From: Polaromonas sp.
GTDB lineage: Bacteria; Pseudomonadota; Gammaproteobacteria; Burkholderiales; Burkholderiaceae_C
Reading direction: 5' to 3'
Assembly (NCBI GenBank): GCA_028292745.1
Contig: JAQGLT010000124.1
Location: 1-64,000 of the forward strand
DNA length: 64,000 nucleotides
Shown: positions 51,496 to 63,522 of the stretch, piece after piece
Numbering within the stretch: the stretch's first letter is position 1
How the letters are laid out: every line of letters starts with the position of its first letter
Made by a program: the position numbers and the translations under genes
The notes under the pieces: model-generated
Told to the model about the DNA's origin: nothing
The model's database searches: none
What the model saw: only the letters and a program-made list of their open reading frames with translations

Positions 51496-52029
51496 ATGAT
51501 AAAAAAGCTCAGTCTTCTCCTCAAACACCTGTGGCTGGACGTCTCCGACACTGAACGCGCCATTCCGCCCGACATGCTCCAGCGGCTGGCCGAACGGGTG
51601 GCCGCCAGCGAGCAGCGGCACAGCGGGCAAATCCGCATCTGCGTCGAGGCTTCGCTGCCGGCGAGCTACCTGTGGCGGCTGAGCCCTGAAAACACCCTCA
51701 GCGCCCTGATACGGCAACGGGCCGTCATGCTGTTTGCCAAGCTGCGGGTATGGGACACCGAACACAACAATGGTGTGCTGATTTACGTGCTGCTGGCCGA
51801 ACACGGCATTGAAATCGTCGCGGACCGGGGCTTGACGCGCCATGTCGATACGGCGCAATGGCAGGCGATGGTGGCGCGCATGGCCAGCGCCTTCCATGCA
51901 AGGCGCTATGAAGACGGGCTGACGCAGGCGCTTGAAGAAACCTCGGCGGTGCTGATGGCGCATTTTGCAAGGGCCGATGGGTTGCCCGGCCATCCCAATG
52001 AACTGCCCGACGCGCCGCTCCTGCAGTAG
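51496..52029 (+). CDS. second TPM-domain protein
   Basis: A 177-residue soluble TPM-domain protein starting at ATG 51496 (MIKKLSLLLKHLWLDVSDTE). Conserved parts are RLAERVAASEQRHSGQIRIC, RAVMLFAKLRVWDTEHNNGV, LIYVLLAEHGIEIVADRG and ARRYEDGLTQALEETSAVL. It lacks a signal peptide and glycine tail, unlike the preceding gene. Together with lemA it forms the standard lemA-TPM-TPM operon; the small TPM protein may act on the cytosolic side. Confidence 0.9.
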   Translation: MIKKLSLLLKHLWLDVSDTERAIPPDMLQRLAERVAASEQRHSGQIRICVEASLPASYLWRLSPENTLSALIRQRAVMLFAKLRVWDTEHNNGVLIYVLLAEHGIEIVADRGLTRHVDTAQWQAMVARMASAFHARRYEDGLTQALEETSAVLMAHFARADGLPGHPNELPDAPLLQ

Positions 52030-52054
52030 CCGCGCCGCTTGTTGGCCTGAACTG

Positions 52055-52109
52055 ATTTTGCTATTATTTTAATAGCTATCAGCGCATATACAGCATGCGC
52101 AAAAGGCAC
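52055..52109 (+). repeat. ATAGC-type dispersed repeat, intergenic copy
   Basis: GATTTTGCTATTATTTTAAT AGCTATCAGCGCATATACAG, then CATGCGCAAAAGGC. It has the GCTAT/ATAGC stem and the CGC/GCG block, and fills the gap between the convergent TPM and pdeM genes. Confidence 0.75.
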
Positions 52110-52140
52110 TTTTCATTCATAACCACATGACAATGAGCGC

Positions 52141-52827
52141 TCAGCGTCGGGCGGGCACACGCCACACGGCGTGGCCGCCCACCGCGTACAGCGTGCGTCC
52201 CGGCTGCGGCTGGACCCGCCAGCCGCCGGTGAACTCGCCGAACGCCGGCAGCACCGCACAGCGTTCATCAAAGCTGAAACAGGCCAGGCGCAAATGGTCA
52301 TGCCCCTTGCCGCGCAGCGTGAGCGCCGGATGCAGGTGACCCGACAGCACGTAGCGCGTGGCATCGGACTGCGGATGGTGGCAGGCGGCGAACGGGCCCA
52401 TCGGCCAGGGCTCATCGACCACCTGGATGTTGAGCGAAAGCGGCGGGTCGCCGGCGCGGCTGTCATGGTTGCCGCGCACCAGCACGCAGTGCAGCGCCGC
52501 ATGGCGCTCGCGCCAGCTGGCCAGCTCGGCCAGGAGCGACGCGGTCTTGGCTTGCGCCGCATGCAGGAAATCCCCCAGAAAAACCAGTTGCGCCGGCCGG
52601 TAGTGCGCCAGCAGAGCGCTCAGGCGTGCCAGATTCTCCTGCGTCGTGCCGGCCGGCACCGGCTGGCCCAAGGCACGGTAGGTCGCTGCCTTGCCCAGAT
52701 GCACGTCGGCCACCCAGAGCACCCGTTCGGCCGGCCACCAGAGCGCATGCTCGGGCAGCAGCCACAGTGTTTCGCCAGCGCATTGCATCGCCAGGGGCTG
52801 GCCAAGGGAAGTGCCGGACTGCATCAA
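52141..52827 (-). CDS. pdeM: PdeM, ligase-associated DNA repair metallophosphoesterase
   Basis: A 228-residue calcineurin-like phosphoesterase of the ligase-associated DNA damage response type, expected to be a metal-dependent endonuclease. Metal-site motifs are [34 protein letters not shown] and [14 protein letters not shown]. It is the last gene of a four-gene operon; its start overlaps the helicase stop by four bases. Function follows from the conserved neighbourhood of exonuclease, ATP-dependent ligase and Lhr-like helicase. Confidence 0.93.
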   Translation of the reverse strand: MMQSGTSLGQPLAMQCAGETLWLLPEHALWWPAERVLWVADVHLGKAATYRALGQPVPAGTTQENLARLSALLAHYRPAQLVFLGDFLHAAQAKTASLLAELASWRERHAALHCVLVRGNHDSRAGDPPLSLNIQVVDEPWPMGPFAACHHPQSDATRYVLSGHLHPALTLRGKGHDHLRLACFSFDERCAVLPAFGEFTGGWRVQPQPGRTLYAVGGHAVWRVPARR

Positions 52828-55800
52828 AAACCGTGCCGGCGCCGCCCTGTGGAAAGCCGGGGCGGCCGGGCCTTTCCAGACGTGCGGCCTGCCGACGGAC
52901 TGAACAGGGTGTCTTGCGAAAACGCGAGCGACAGGCGCACGTTCTCCAGGGCGGTTTGTGCGTCTGCATCTGCATCGGGCGTTGCCGGCGCCGGCGCATC
53001 GCCGGCAACCGGCGCATCCGCCGCCTTGTCCAGCTGGGCCACCATGCGGGCAATGCGGTCGGCCACGCTTTCATTGGACAGCTGCTCCCTGAAGCGCTCG
53101 ACCATCAGCGGAAACGAAAAAGGCGTGGGCCGCGCCAGCACCTGCAGCTGCAGCCGCTGGCCGTTCATGCGCGCCAGCGAATTTTGCAGCCGGCCGATCT
53201 CCAGCTCTTGCGACAGCAGCTCCTGCTCGGCCTGCAGCAGCAGCCGATTGGCAGGGTCATATTTTTTGAAGACCTCGTAAAACAGGGACGATGAGGCCTG
53301 AAGCTGCTTGTTGCTGCGCTTTTCACCGGGGTAGCCCTGAAAGATGAGGCCCGAGACCCGGGCGATTTCCCGAAAGCGCCGCTGCGCCAGTTCACTGGCA
53401 TTCAGGCTGGCCAGTACTTCATGCAGCAGCGCGGTGCGCTCGTCCCGATCGGCCAGCGCCGCCTGCGCCGGCACATCGTGGCCCGGCTTGAGCACGTCGG
53501 GCAGCAGCGCCGGCCAGTCCACGTCGGTGGCGCTGAGCAGCTCGAAGCCGTAGTCGTTCACGGCAATGGAAAAAGTTCGCGGTGCATGCTGCGCCACCCG
53601 CCAGGCCAGCAGGTTGGCCAGGCCCAGGTGCACCGGGCGGCCGGCGAACGGGTAGAGGAAGAGGTGCGAGCCCTCGCGCGTGGTCAGCACCTCGGCCAGC
53701 AGCGTGTCGGGCGTTGGCAGCGCCGACCAGCGCTGCTGGATTTCGAGCAGCGGGCGCATGCACACCAGCTCGGGCGACTCATAGCGCCCGGCCTGCGCCA
53801 GGGCCAGCTGCTGCACCACCGCATCGGCCAGCGTGGTCGACAGCGGCAGGCGGCTGCCGCTCCAGCGCGGCACGGCCGAGCGTTTGCCGGTGGCGCGGCG
53901 CACCCAGGCCGTCATCTCGTGGATGCGCACCAGTTCCAGCAGCCGCCCGCCGAACAAAAAACAGTCGCCGGGCTTCAGGCGCGCGGCGAAGCTTTCTTCC
54001 ACCGTGCCGACTTTGGCGCCGCCGACATACTGCACCGCCATGCTGGCGTCGCTCACGATGGTGCCGATGTTCATGCGGTGGCGCCGCGCCAGCCGCGCAT
54101 CGGGCACGCGCCACGCGCCCGCCGCATCCGGCACAGCGCGCCGGTAGTCCGGGTACACCGCCAGCGACGGCCCGCCCTGCGCAACGAAGGACAGGCACCA
54201 GTCCCAGCTGTCCTGCGACAGCCCGGCATAGGCCGCCGTGCCGCGCACCTCGTCCAGCAGGTCGTCGGGCACAAAGCCGCCGCCCAGCGCAACCGTCACC
54301 AGGTGCTGCACCAGCACGTCGAGCGGCTGCTCGGGCGATGTGCGCGATTCGATGAGGCCTGCGGCAATGGCCGCGCGGGCAGCGGCGCCCTCGCCGATTT
54401 CAATGCTCAGGGTCGGCACCAGCGTGATGCGGGACGGCCGGCCCGGCGCATGGCCCGAACGGCCGGCGCGCTGCAGCAGCCGCGCCACGCCCTTGGGCGA
54501 GCCGATCTGCAGCACCCGCTCGACCGGCACGAAATCAACGCCCAGGTCCAGGCTCGACGTGCAGACCACGGCCTTGAGGTGGCCGCCTTTGAGGCTCAGC
54601 TCCACCCATTCGCGCACCGCCTTGTCCAGCGAGCCGTGGTGCAGCGCAATCACGCCGGCCCAGTCCGGCCGCGCCTCCAGCAGGGCCTGGTACCAGATTT
54701 CGGCCTGCGACCGGGTGTTGGCGAACACCAGCGTGGTGCCGCTTTTTTCAATCTCTTCGATCACCTGCGGCAGCAGGGTCAGCCCCAGGTGGCCGCCCCA
54801 GGGAAAACGCCCGGCCCGCTCGGGCAGCAGGGAATCGATGATCAGTTTTTTAGGCACCTGGCCTTGGACCAACACACCTTCGCCGTGGCCGAGCAGGGTG
54901 TGCATGGCCTCGCTCAGGTTGCCCAGTGTGGCCGACATGCCCCAAATGACCAAGGAAGAAGCGCAATTCCTTGACGCATCCCGGGTTGGCGGGGCAAGCG
55001 GAGCGGGTGCGGGGCGGCCCCCATCCCTGCCTTCCCCCAGGGGAGGAAGGGGAAATTCGGGTGCACCAGGAAAAGGCGCAGCGAGAAGCGTGTCGGCACC
55101 GTCCTCGTGCAAGTTCCCGTCGCGGAACTGGCTTCGCCAGGCCCCAGGCGGGGCGGCCCCCTCGGGGCTGAAGGCTGCGGCTCCAAGCCCGCCTGCGCGG
55201 ACTTGGACAGCCTGAAGATGCGCCGCCTCTGGCGGCGTGGCGCCCTGCAAGGGCAGCGAACCACGCGAAACGGGGAGCATGGGGGCCATCCTCCAGTGCC
55301 TGAGCCTGGCCAGCGCGAGCTGCACCTGCACGCCGCGCTTGTTGCCCAGAAGCTCGTGCCACTCATCGACGACGACCAGCTTCACGCTGCCCAGCACCTC
55401 GCGGGCGTCGGCCCGTGCCAGCAGCAGCGACAGGCTTTCGGGCGTGGTGACCAGCACCGTCGGCAACCGCTGGTTCTGGGCACTGCGCTCGGCGGCCTGC
55501 GTGTCGCCGCTGCGCGCGCCTGCGCTCCAGCGCACGCAACGCGGGCCTGCTCCGCCCTCCCCGAGGGCGTTGAGCATCTCCAGCGGCTGCTGCAGGGCGC
55601 GCAAGGTGTCGGCCGCCAGGGCGCGCATCGGCGTGATCCACAGCACCGTCAGCGGCGCTGGTTTTGGCTCAGCAACTTTTGCTATGTTTTTTATAGCTGA
55701 ATGCGCTTTCTGCGCCTGCGCCAACGCCCTAAATGCCATCAAGGCACCGAGCCAGACGGCATACGTTTTCCCGGCCCCGGTGGTGGCGTGCAACAGGCCT

Positions 55801-55943
55801 GACTGGCCGGCGGCAATCGCCTTCCAGACTTCGCGCTGGAACTTGAACGGCTTCCAGCCGCGCTCGATAAACCAGGCGTCGAGCGCCTTTTTCGTCAACG
55901 ATTTGGCGGAAACGGTTGCCATACGGGTTCGGGTTCGGCTCAT
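52824..55943 (-). CDS. Lhr-like ligase-associated DEXH-box helicase
   Basis: A 1039-residue superfamily 2 helicase of the ligase-associated Lhr type, which unwinds DNA in repair with its partner ligase. Motifs: Walker [10 protein letters not shown] (about 53-61), [11 protein letters not shown], motif [13 protein letters not shown] (about 188), motif [12 protein letters not shown] (about 333), [23 protein letters not shown] and [12 protein letters not shown]. Winged-helix and Lhr-core regions follow. It is longer than family members (roughly 800-850) because dispersed repeats are translated within it: a short one at [15 protein letters not shown] and a large block between motifs II and III (about residues 215-325). 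Both ends overlap neighbours by four bases. Confidence 0.95.
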   Translation of the reverse strand: MSRTRTRMATVSAKSLTKKALDAWFIERGWKPFKFQREVWKAIAAGQSGLLHATTGAGKTYAVWLGALMAFRALAQAQKAHSAIKNIAKVAEPKPAPLTVLWITPMRALAADTLRALQQPLEMLNALGEGGAGPRCVRWSAGARSGDTQAAERSAQNQRLPTVLVTTPESLSLLLARADAREVLGSVKLVVVDEWHELLGNKRGVQVQLALARLRHWRMAPMLPVSRGSLPLQGATPPEAAHLQAVQVRAGGLGAAAFSPEGAAPPGAWRSQFRDGNLHEDGADTLLAAPFPGAPEFPLPPLGEGRDGGRPAPAPLAPPTRDASRNCASSLVIWGMSATLGNLSEAMHTLLGHGEGVLVQGQVPKKLIIDSLLPERAGRFPWGGHLGLTLLPQVIEEIEKSGTTLVFANTRSQAEIWYQALLEARPDWAGVIALHHGSLDKAVREWVELSLKGGHLKAVVCTSSLDLGVDFVPVERVLQIGSPKGVARLLQRAGRSGHAPGRPSRITLVPTLSIEIGEGAAARAAIAAGLIESRTSPEQPLDVLVQHLVTVALGGGFVPDDLLDEVRGTAAYAGLSQDSWDWCLSFVAQGGPSLAVYPDYRRAVPDAAGAWRVPDARLARRHRMNIGTIVSDASMAVQYVGGAKVGTVEESFAARLKPGDCFLFGGRLLELVRIHEMTAWVRRATGKRSAVPRWSGSRLPLSTTLADAVVQQLALAQAGRYESPELVCMRPLLEIQQRWSALPTPDTLLAEVLTTREGSHLFLYPFAGRPVHLGLANLLAWRVAQHAPRTFSIAVNDYGFELLSATDVDWPALLPDVLKPGHDVPAQAALADRDERTALLHEVLASLNASELAQRRFREIARVSGLIFQGYPGEKRSNKQLQASSSLFYEVFKKYDPANRLLLQAEQELLSQELEIGRLQNSLARMNGQRLQLQVLARPTPFSFPLMVERFREQLSNESVADRIARMVAQLDKAADAPVAGDAPAPATPDADADAQTALENVRLSLAFSQDTLFSPSAGRTSGKARPPRLSTGRRRHGF
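54965..55110 (-). repeat. third-type repeat block inside the helicase gene
   Basis: Includes CATCCCTGCCTTCCCCCAGG then GGAGGAAGGGGAAATTCGGG. Translated it gives [13 protein letters not shown], the look of GC-rich intergenic repeats read through. It adjoins the GC-rich element at 55120 and together they make up the extra block between helicase motifs II and III. Confidence 0.55.
55120..55290 (-). repeat. GC-rich dispersed repeat inside the helicase gene
   Basis: CTGGCTTCGCCAGGCCCCAG, GCGGGGCGGCCCCCTCGGGG, then GGCAGCGAACCACGCGAAAC and GGGGAGCATGGGGGCCATC. It is a long reverse copy of the family seen at 16801 and 61764 and is translated in frame between motifs II and III. Confidence 0.85.
55675..55738 (+). 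repeat. ATAGC-type dispersed repeat inside the helicase gene
   Basis: ACTTTTGCTATGTTTTTTAT, AGCTGAATGCGCTTTCTGCG, CCTGCGCCAACGCCCTAAA. It contributes the residues [15 protein letters not shown] between helicase motifs I and Ia. Confidence 0.75.
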
Positions 55944-57610
55944 CCGGGCAGCAACGCCGCCAGCGTTTGCAGCGTGTCGGCCTCTGGCACCGGTTTGTCC
56001 TCACGCCAGCGCAGCATGCGCGGAAAGCGCACCGCAATCCCGCTCTTGTGCCGTGAACTGCGGGCAATGCCTTCAAAGCCCAGCTCGAACACCAGCGTGG
56101 GCTTGACGCTTCGCACCGGGCCGAAGCTCTCCAGCGTGGTCTTGCGGATGACGGCATCGACGCGCGCCATCTCGGCATCGGTCAGGCCCGAGTAGGCCTT
56201 GGCGAACGGCACCAGCTTGCGGTCGGCCTGCTCCGGCGGGCCGTCCCACACGGCGAAGGTGTAGTCGCTGTACAGGCTGGCACGCCGGCCATGGCCGCGC
56301 TGGGCGTAGATCAGCACCGCATCGATGCTGAGCGGGTCGATCTTCCACTTCCACCAAGTGCCGACATCCTTGGTGCGGCCCACGCCGTAGGGCGCCTGGC
56401 GCTGCTTGAGCATCATGCCCTCGACGCCCAGGGTCCGGGCCGCCTCGCGCTGGCGCGCCAGGTCCGGCCAGCTGCCGCCGGTCAGCACCGGGCTGGACCG
56501 CAATGCGGGATGCCGGAGGTCAGCGACCAGTGTGTCGAGCAGGGCCCGGCGCTGCGACTGCGCCAGCGCCCGCAGGTCGCTTTGCTGCCATTCCAGCAGG
56601 TCGTAGGCCAGCAGCACCACCGGAATGTCGCGCAGCAGCTTGGGCCCCAGGGTCTTGCGGCCGATGCGTTTTTGCAGCTCGGCAAAGGGCTGCACCCCGC
56701 CCTCGCCCGCCAGCGAGCCCTGATCGCTGCCGCGCCAGACCACGATCTCGCCGTCAAGCACCGTGCCGTCAGGCAGTGTCTCGCCCATTTGCGCCAGTTC
56801 GGGAAAGCGTTCGGTCACCAGCTCTTCGCCACGCGACCACAGCCACACCTGGCCGGCACGCTTGACCAGCTGGGCGCGAATCCCGTCCCATTTCCATTCA
56901 ACGATCCAGTCGGCCGGCGGGCCGAGCAGCGCATCGAACTGCGCCAGCGGCTGGTTGAACGCATGCGCCAGAAAAAACGGATACGGCTGGCCGCTGGTTT
57001 GCTGGTTCAGCTCGCTGCTGGCTTCGGGCGCCACCAGCGCGACATAGTCGGCGGCGGTCGGCTGGCCGCTGATGTGGGTGTAGCCCATCAGCCGCTGCGC
57101 CACCCGCTTGGGGTCGATGCCGGCGACAGCCGCCAGCGCCTGGGTGACCTGCAGCCGCGACACGCCGACGCGAAAGCCGCCGGTGATGAGCTTGAAGTAG
57201 ACCAGGCGCTCATCCAGCGCCAGCAGGCTCCACTGCAGGCGCAGAACATCCGGCAGGGCTTCGGGCGCCAGCTTGCGCAGCGGCAGCAGGTGCTGCTCGA
57301 TCCAGACCGCCAGGCCAAGTTCATGGGCGCCGGTCGGCGGCAGCAACAGCGAAATGGTTTCCGCCAGATCGCCCACCGAATCCTGGCTTTCCTCGAACAG
57401 CCACTCGGGCAAGCCGGCGGCCTCCTGGGCAAGCAGGCGCAGCAGCTTGGCGGGCACCAGCTGGCGCGGTTTGCCGCCGGCCAGAAAATACACCGCCCAG
57501 GCCGCATCGGCCGGCAAGGCGCTTTGCAGGTAGCGCTGCAGCGCGGCCTGCTTGGCCAGGCTGGAGGTGGTCGCGTCGAGTTCGCGGTAAAGGGCGGCAA
57601 AGGCTTTCAT
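55940..57610 (-). CDS. ATP-dependent DNA ligase (LigB-like, repair associated)
   Basis: A 556-residue ATP-dependent DNA ligase that seals nicks in repair; distinct from the essential NAD-dependent LigA. Motif I is [12 protein letters not shown] with the adenylated Lys (about 245), motif [14 protein letters not shown], motif [17 protein letters not shown], motif [14 protein letters not shown]. The N-terminal 215 residues form the helical DNA-binding domain ([27 protein letters not shown]), and the OB-fold ends in [17 protein letters not shown]. Start overlaps the exonuclease stop and its stop overlaps the helicase start, each in an ATGA. Confidence 0.96.
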   Translation of the reverse strand: MKAFAALYRELDATTSSLAKQAALQRYLQSALPADAAWAVYFLAGGKPRQLVPAKLLRLLAQEAAGLPEWLFEESQDSVGDLAETISLLLPPTGAHELGLAVWIEQHLLPLRKLAPEALPDVLRLQWSLLALDERLVYFKLITGGFRVGVSRLQVTQALAAVAGIDPKRVAQRLMGYTHISGQPTAADYVALVAPEASSELNQQTSGQPYPFFLAHAFNQPLAQFDALLGPPADWIVEWKWDGIRAQLVKRAGQVWLWSRGEELVTERFPELAQMGETLPDGTVLDGEIVVWRGSDQGSLAGEGGVQPFAELQKRIGRKTLGPKLLRDIPVVLLAYDLLEWQQSDLRALAQSQRRALLDTLVADLRHPALRSSPVLTGGSWPDLARQREAARTLGVEGMMLKQRQAPYGVGRTKDVGTWWKWKIDPLSIDAVLIYAQRGHGRRASLYSDYTFAVWDGPPEQADRKLVPFAKAYSGLTDAEMARVDAVIRKTTLESFGPVRSVKPTLVFELGFEGIARSSRHKSGIAVRFPRMLRWREDKPVPEADTLQTLAALLPG

Positions 57611-58674
57611 GCAGCGGCATCGCTTGCGGCGAAGGGCGCATCCCGCGCAGTGCCCGCGTCAGGCGGCCTGGCGGCCGTGTCGGCCCGATCCGCCACATCG
57701 TCATCGCCGTATTCCGTCTTGAAGCCCTGCGCATCCAGCCCGCGCTCGCGCAGCCAGCGCACCATCACGGCAACGCTGCCATGCGTGACGAACACGCGCT
57801 CTGCGCCGGTGCCGTCGATGGCGCGCTGCAGGCCGGGCCAGTCGGCATGGTCGGACATCACAAAGCCCCGGTCGACACCACGGCGGCGGCGCGCTCCCCG
57901 CAGCAGCATCCAGCCGCTGGCAAAGGCATCGGAATAATTGCCAAAGCGGCGCATCCAGGGCGTGCCCTGCGCAGAAGGCGGCGCCAGCACCAGCGCCTGG
58001 CCGATGGCGGTGCTGTCGACTTCTGCCACCGTTCGGGTCGCAGGAAGGCGCACGCCCGCTGCCCGGTACACCCGGTTCAGCGGCTCCACCGCGCCATGGG
58101 CAATGATGGGCCCGATACTGTCATCGACGCCGTGAAGAATGCGCTGGGCCTTGCCAAAAGCATAGCAAAACAGCACCGATGCCCGCCCTGCCGCGGCATT
58201 GCCGCGCCACCACTGGTTGATGTCGGCAAACAGGTCGGGCTGTGACGGCCAGCGGTAAATCGGCAAGCCGAACGTCGATTCGGTGATGAAGGTGTGGCAG
58301 CGTACTGCCTCAAACGGCTCGCAGGTGCCATCGTCTTCGAGTTTGTAGTCCCCCGAAGCGACCCAGACTTCGCCGCCGTATTCGACGCGCACCTGGGCCG
58401 AGCCCAGCACATGGCCGGCAGGGTGCAGCGAGAGGCGAACGCCCTGGTGCATCACCGATTCGCCGTAAGGCAGGGTCTGCAGCGTGATGTCGCCCAGCCG
58501 GCTTCGCAGAATGCCTTCGCTCTTTGCGTGCGCCAGGTAGCGTGCATGACCGGCACGGGAATGGTCCGAATGGCCATGGGTGATCACGGCGCTTTCCACC
58601 GGCCGCCAGGGATCGATGTAAAAGTCGCCCGGCGGGCAGTACAGGCCTTCCGGCCTTGCCACGATCAGATTCAT
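57607..58674 (-). CDS. ligase-associated MBL-fold exonuclease
   Basis: A 355-residue metallo-beta-lactamase/beta-CASP-type nuclease, first gene of the repair operon. ATG 58674 (MNLIVARPEGLYCPPGDFYI) is preferred over an upstream ATG because homologues start there. Metal motifs are ITHGHSDHSRAGH, LHPAGHVLGSAQV, VASGDYKLEDDGT, FITESTFG and a C-terminal MSDHADW...VFVTHGS. The TIGR-type family acts with the ATP-dependent ligase in end processing. The last 35 residues are an Asp/Ala-rich tail. The promoter should lie in the gap between this gene and atpC, which is not shared because atpC ends in a terminator. Confidence 0.93.
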   Translation of the reverse strand: MNLIVARPEGLYCPPGDFYIDPWRPVESAVITHGHSDHSRAGHARYLAHAKSEGILRSRLGDITLQTLPYGESVMHQGVRLSLHPAGHVLGSAQVRVEYGGEVWVASGDYKLEDDGTCEPFEAVRCHTFITESTFGLPIYRWPSQPDLFADINQWWRGNAAAGRASVLFCYAFGKAQRILHGVDDSIGPIIAHGAVEPLNRVYRAAGVRLPATRTVAEVDSTAIGQALVLAPPSAQGTPWMRRFGNYSDAFASGWMLLRGARRRRGVDRGFVMSDHADWPGLQRAIDGTGAERVFVTHGSVAVMVRWLRERGLDAQGFKTEYGDDDVADRADTAARPPDAGTARDAPFAASDAAA

Positions 58675-58832
58675 AAGGCGCCGTCTGGTTGGAATAGAAG
58701 TGCCCAGCCTTTGCAAATGCGAAAACCGGAGTTTTTCATCCTAGCGCGGCCGCAGGCAGTCCGCTGACCGCTGGCATGTGCTTTGGCTGTCAGCAAGGGC
58801 TTACAACAGCCGCCTCAGCAGTTCAACCCCCA

Positions 58833-58863
58833 TAAAAAAAGCCCCTGGCTTGCGGCAGGGGCT
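58833..58863 (-). terminator. Rho-independent terminator of the atp operon
   Basis: AGCCCCTG and CAGGGGCT form a perfect 8-bp stem around an 8-nt loop; on the minus strand it ends in TTTTTTT. It lies 62 bp after the atpC stop and between the convergent transcript end and the exonuclease promoter. Confidence 0.92.
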
Positions 58864-58924
58864 AGGGACAGACGCTTGTTGCCAAGTCTCTGCAATGGCA
58901 GACAGGTGCCTGCCCTTATCGGTC

Positions 58925-59341
58925 TTATCTTTTTTGCCGGTACTTGCGCAGTGCTGCAATCTGGGCAGCCATCACCGCCAATTCCGACTGGGCCATGGCG
59001 ATGTCAATATCGGTCTTTGCATTTTTCAAGGCTTCCTCGGCCAACGCCTTGGCTGCGGTGGCCTTGGCTTCGTCCAGGTCCTTGCCGCGAATGGCGGTGT
59101 CGCTCAAGACCGTGACACAGTTGGGCTGCACTTCGAGCAGACCCCCGGCCACGAACACAAACTCTTCCGTGCCATCCGCTTTTTCAATGCGCACCGTGCC
59201 CGGCCGGATACGGGTGATCAGCGGTGTGTGGCGCGGGAAAATTCCCAGCTCGCCTGCCTCGCCTGGCAAAGCCACAAACCGGGCTTCGCCGGAAAAAATG
59301 GATTCTTCTGCGCTGACGACATCGACGTGGATGGTATTCAT
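58925..59341 (-). CDS. atpC: ATP synthase epsilon subunit
   Basis: A 138-residue F1 epsilon subunit, which couples the rotor and inhibits ATP hydrolysis. The N-terminal beta-sandwich has [39 protein letters not shown] and [20 protein letters not shown]; the C-terminal two-helix domain follows ([29 protein letters not shown]). It is the last gene of the operon, 79 bp after atpD. Confidence 0.97.
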   Translation of the reverse strand: MNTIHVDVVSAEESIFSGEARFVALPGEAGELGIFPRHTPLITRIRPGTVRIEKADGTEEFVFVAGGLLEVQPNCVTVLSDTAIRGKDLDEAKATAAKALAEEALKNAKTDIDIAMAQSELAVMAAQIAALRKYRQKR

Positions 59342-59420
59342 TCGTTCTCCAATTGAAAAGATCGTTGGAAAGCTGGCGCTTGGGACAAGCCATGGGTGGC
59401 CTGTTCAAACGCCGGCTTTC

Positions 59421-60890
<1,470 letters not shown>

Positions 60891-61757
60891 TTAAACCGCT
60901 GCGGCACCGGCAACGATTTCCGAAAGTTCTTTCGTGATCGCCGCCTGACGCGTCTTGTTGTAAACCAGCTTCAACTCGCCAATCACGCTGCCAGCATTGT
61001 CAGTGGCCGACTTCATCGCGACCATGCGGGCCGATTGCTCGGATGCCATGTTTTCTGCCACGGCCTGGAACACCAGCGCCTCGACATAACGAACCAGCAA
61101 CTCGTCAATCACGGTCTGCGCGTCCGGCTCATAAAGGTAGTCCCAGCTGTGCTCGGTTTTGTCGGCTTGCATGCGCTCAGCGCTCAGCGGCAGCAATTGC
61201 TCGACCACGGCCTCCTGCTTCATCGTATTGATAAAACGGGTGTAGCAGAGGTAAACCGCATTGATCCTGCCTTCGCTGTAGGCATCGAGCAGCACCTTGA
61301 CGGGGCCAATCAGCTTGTCCAGGTGTGGTTTGTCGCCCAGTTGCGTCGCATGCGCCGAAACCTTGACGCCAACACGGTTGAGAAAACCCAAGCCCTTGTT
61401 GCCGATGGCCACAGCCTGCGCATCTTCGCCCGCCGCCTGCATATCCTTGAGCTTTGTCGTCAGAAGGCGCAGCACGTTGGTGTTCAATCCCCCACACAGG
61501 CCCTTGTCGGTGGTCACCACAATAAATCCGGTCGCCTTGGCATCGTTGGAGGCCATGAATGGATGGGTGTACTCAGGATTGGCCGCGCCCAGGTGGGCGG
61601 CAACGTTACGGATTTTGTCACTGTAAGGACGGGCGGCACGCATCCGCTCCTGCGCCTTGCGCATTTTGGAAGCGGCCACCATTTCCATGGCTTTGGTGAT
61701 CTTGCGGGTGTTTTCCACCGACTTGATCTTGCCGCGTATTTCCTTGCCTGCTGCCAT
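60891..61757 (-). CDS. atpG: ATP synthase gamma subunit
   Basis: The 288-residue rotor shaft of F1. The N-terminal helix [39 protein letters not shown] and the [14 protein letters not shown] loop are typical; the C-terminal helix has [20 protein letters not shown] and [21 protein letters not shown] dispersed repeat ends a few bases upstream of the start codon, so the ribosome binding region (GGGGGTTATATAG) is partly built from the repeat. atpD follows after 39 bp. Confidence 0.97.
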   Translation of the reverse strand: MAAGKEIRGKIKSVENTRKITKAMEMVAASKMRKAQERMRAARPYSDKIRNVAAHLGAANPEYTHPFMASNDAKATGFIVVTTDKGLCGGLNTNVLRLLTTKLKDMQAAGEDAQAVAIGNKGLGFLNRVGVKVSAHATQLGDKPHLDKLIGPVKVLLDAYSEGRINAVYLCYTRFINTMKQEAVVEQLLPLSAERMQADKTEHSWDYLYEPDAQTVIDELLVRYVEALVFQAVAENMASEQSARMVAMKSATDNAGSVIGELKLVYNKTRQAAITKELSEIVAGAAAV

Positions 61758-61763
61758 CTATAT

Positions 61764-61862
61764 AACCCCCACGCTGTTCACTTCGTGTAATGCGCTGCCC
61801 CCTGAGGGGGCCGCTACGCCTGCGGCCCGGCAAGGCCGGTTCCGCGGCCCCTGCTTGAAGGG
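61764..61862 (+). repeat. GC-rich dispersed repeat between atpA and atpG
   Basis: AACCCCCACGCTGTTCACTT, CGTGTAATGCGCTGCCCCCT, GAGGGGGCCGCTACGCCTGC, GGCCCGGCAAGGCCGGTTCC, GCGGCCCCTGCTTGAAGGG. It is the same family as the pilT-pilU copy, in a gap of 152 bp within an essential operon. Confidence 0.88.
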
Positions 61863-61909
61863 CCTGATCCTCAGAGTTGTTGCTGCGCTCATCAGTCGAT
61901 TTCGGTTAA

Positions 61910-63463
61910 TTACGCGAACGATTTCTTGAACGCAGTCACTGCCGCCGTCAATTCAGCCTCGGCATCCTTGTCCATGGCTTTACTGGCTTCAAGCTTGTCC
62001 ATTAAAGGCGCATGCTTGTCCTTGAGCCAGGCGTGAAGGCCGCTTTCGAAGGCAAGTACCCGCTTGACATCGACATCGTCCATGAAGCCCTTGTTCACTG
62101 CAAACAAGGTGGCACCCATGGTGGAAATGGACAAAGGCGAATACTGCGACTGCTTGAGCAACTCGGTCACGCGGGCACCGCGGTCCAGCTGTTTGCGGGT
62201 GGCCTCGTCCAGATCCGAAGCAAACTGCGCGAACGCAGCCAGCTCACGGTACTGGGCCAAGTCAGTACGGATACCGCCGGACAGGTTCTTGATCAGCTTG
62301 GTCTGGGCAGCGCCACCGACGCGCGACACCGAGATACCGGCGTTGATGGCGGGGCGGATGCCGGCGTTGAACAGGCTGGTTTCCAAGAAAATCTGGCCGT
62401 CGGTGATCGAGATCACGTTGGTCGGCACGAAGGCGGACACGTCGCCGGCTTGCGTTTCAATGATCGGCAGGGCGGTCAATGAACCGGTCTTGCCTTTCAC
62501 GGCGCCTTTGGTGAAGTCTTCGACATACTTCTCGTTGACGCGGGCAGCGCGTTCCAGCAGGCGGCTGTGCAGATAGAACACGTCGCCGGGGTAGGCTTCG
62601 CGGCCTGGCGGACGACGCAGCAGCAGCGACACCTGGCGGTAGGCCACAGCCTGCTTGGACAGGTCGTCATACACGATCAGCGCATCTTCACCGCGGTCGC
62701 GGAAGTATTCGCCCATGGTGCAGCCCGAGTAAGCGCTGACGTATTGCATGGCGGCAGATTCGGAAGCCGAGGCAGCCACGACAATGGTGTATTCCATGGC
62801 GCCGGCCTGCTCCAGCGAGCGCACCACGTTCTTGATCGAGGAGGCCTTCTGGCCAATCGCGACATAGACGCAGGAAACGCCCTTGCCTTTTTGGTTGATG
62901 ATGGCGTCGATGGCCACGGCCGACTTGCCGGTCTGGCGGTCGCCAATGATCAGTTCGCGCTGGCCACGGCCGATAGGGACCATCGAGTCGATGGACTTCA
63001 GACCGGTCTGCAGCGGCTGGTCGACTGATTTACGGGCGATCACACCGGGCGCCACCTTTTCGATCACGTCGCTCAGCTTGGCGTTGATCGGGCCTTTGCC
63101 GTCGATGGGCTGACCCAGCGCATTGACCACGCGGCCCAGCAGTTCGGGGCCAATCGGGACCTCCAGGATACGTCCGGTGCATTTGACGGTATCGCCTTCG
63201 GCAATATGTTCGTACTCGCCCAGAATCACCGAGCCGACCGAGTCGCGCTCAAGGTTCAGCGCCAGGCCGAAGGTGGGCGTGCCGTCAGGCGTGGCTGGGA
63301 ATTCAAGCATCTCGCCCTGCATCACATCGGACAGGCCGTGGATGCGGACAATCCCGTCGGCCACCGACACCACGGTGCCCTGGTTACGGATGTCGCTGCT
63401 TGCGGCGAGGCCCTCGATACGGCTCTTGATCAGTTCAGAAATTTCTGCGGGATTGAGTTGCAT
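61910..63463 (-). CDS. atpA: ATP synthase alpha subunit
   Basis: The 517-residue non-catalytic nucleotide-binding F1 alpha subunit. Landmarks: [39 protein letters not shown] (P-loop), [55 protein letters not shown] and [17 protein letters not shown]-type C-terminal helices. Length is normal. It is preceded by atpH after 59 bp and followed by a repeat-filled 152-bp gap before atpG. Confidence 0.97.
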   Translation of the reverse strand: MQLNPAEISELIKSRIEGLAASSDIRNQGTVVSVADGIVRIHGLSDVMQGEMLEFPATPDGTPTFGLALNLERDSVGSVILGEYEHIAEGDTVKCTGRILEVPIGPELLGRVVNALGQPIDGKGPINAKLSDVIEKVAPGVIARKSVDQPLQTGLKSIDSMVPIGRGQRELIIGDRQTGKSAVAIDAIINQKGKGVSCVYVAIGQKASSIKNVVRSLEQAGAMEYTIVVAASASESAAMQYVSAYSGCTMGEYFRDRGEDALIVYDDLSKQAVAYRQVSLLLRRPPGREAYPGDVFYLHSRLLERAARVNEKYVEDFTKGAVKGKTGSLTALPIIETQAGDVSAFVPTNVISITDGQIFLETSLFNAGIRPAINAGISVSRVGGAAQTKLIKNLSGGIRTDLAQYRELAAFAQFASDLDEATRKQLDRGARVTELLKQSQYSPLSISTMGATLFAVNKGFMDDVDVKRVLAFESGLHAWLKDKHAPLMDKLEASKAMDKDAEAELTAAVTAFKKSFA

Positions 63464-63522
63464 GACTCTTTCCTTCTTTCTATGTTATTGGCTAAAAACC
63501 GGGACAACGCCTGTGCGCCAGT

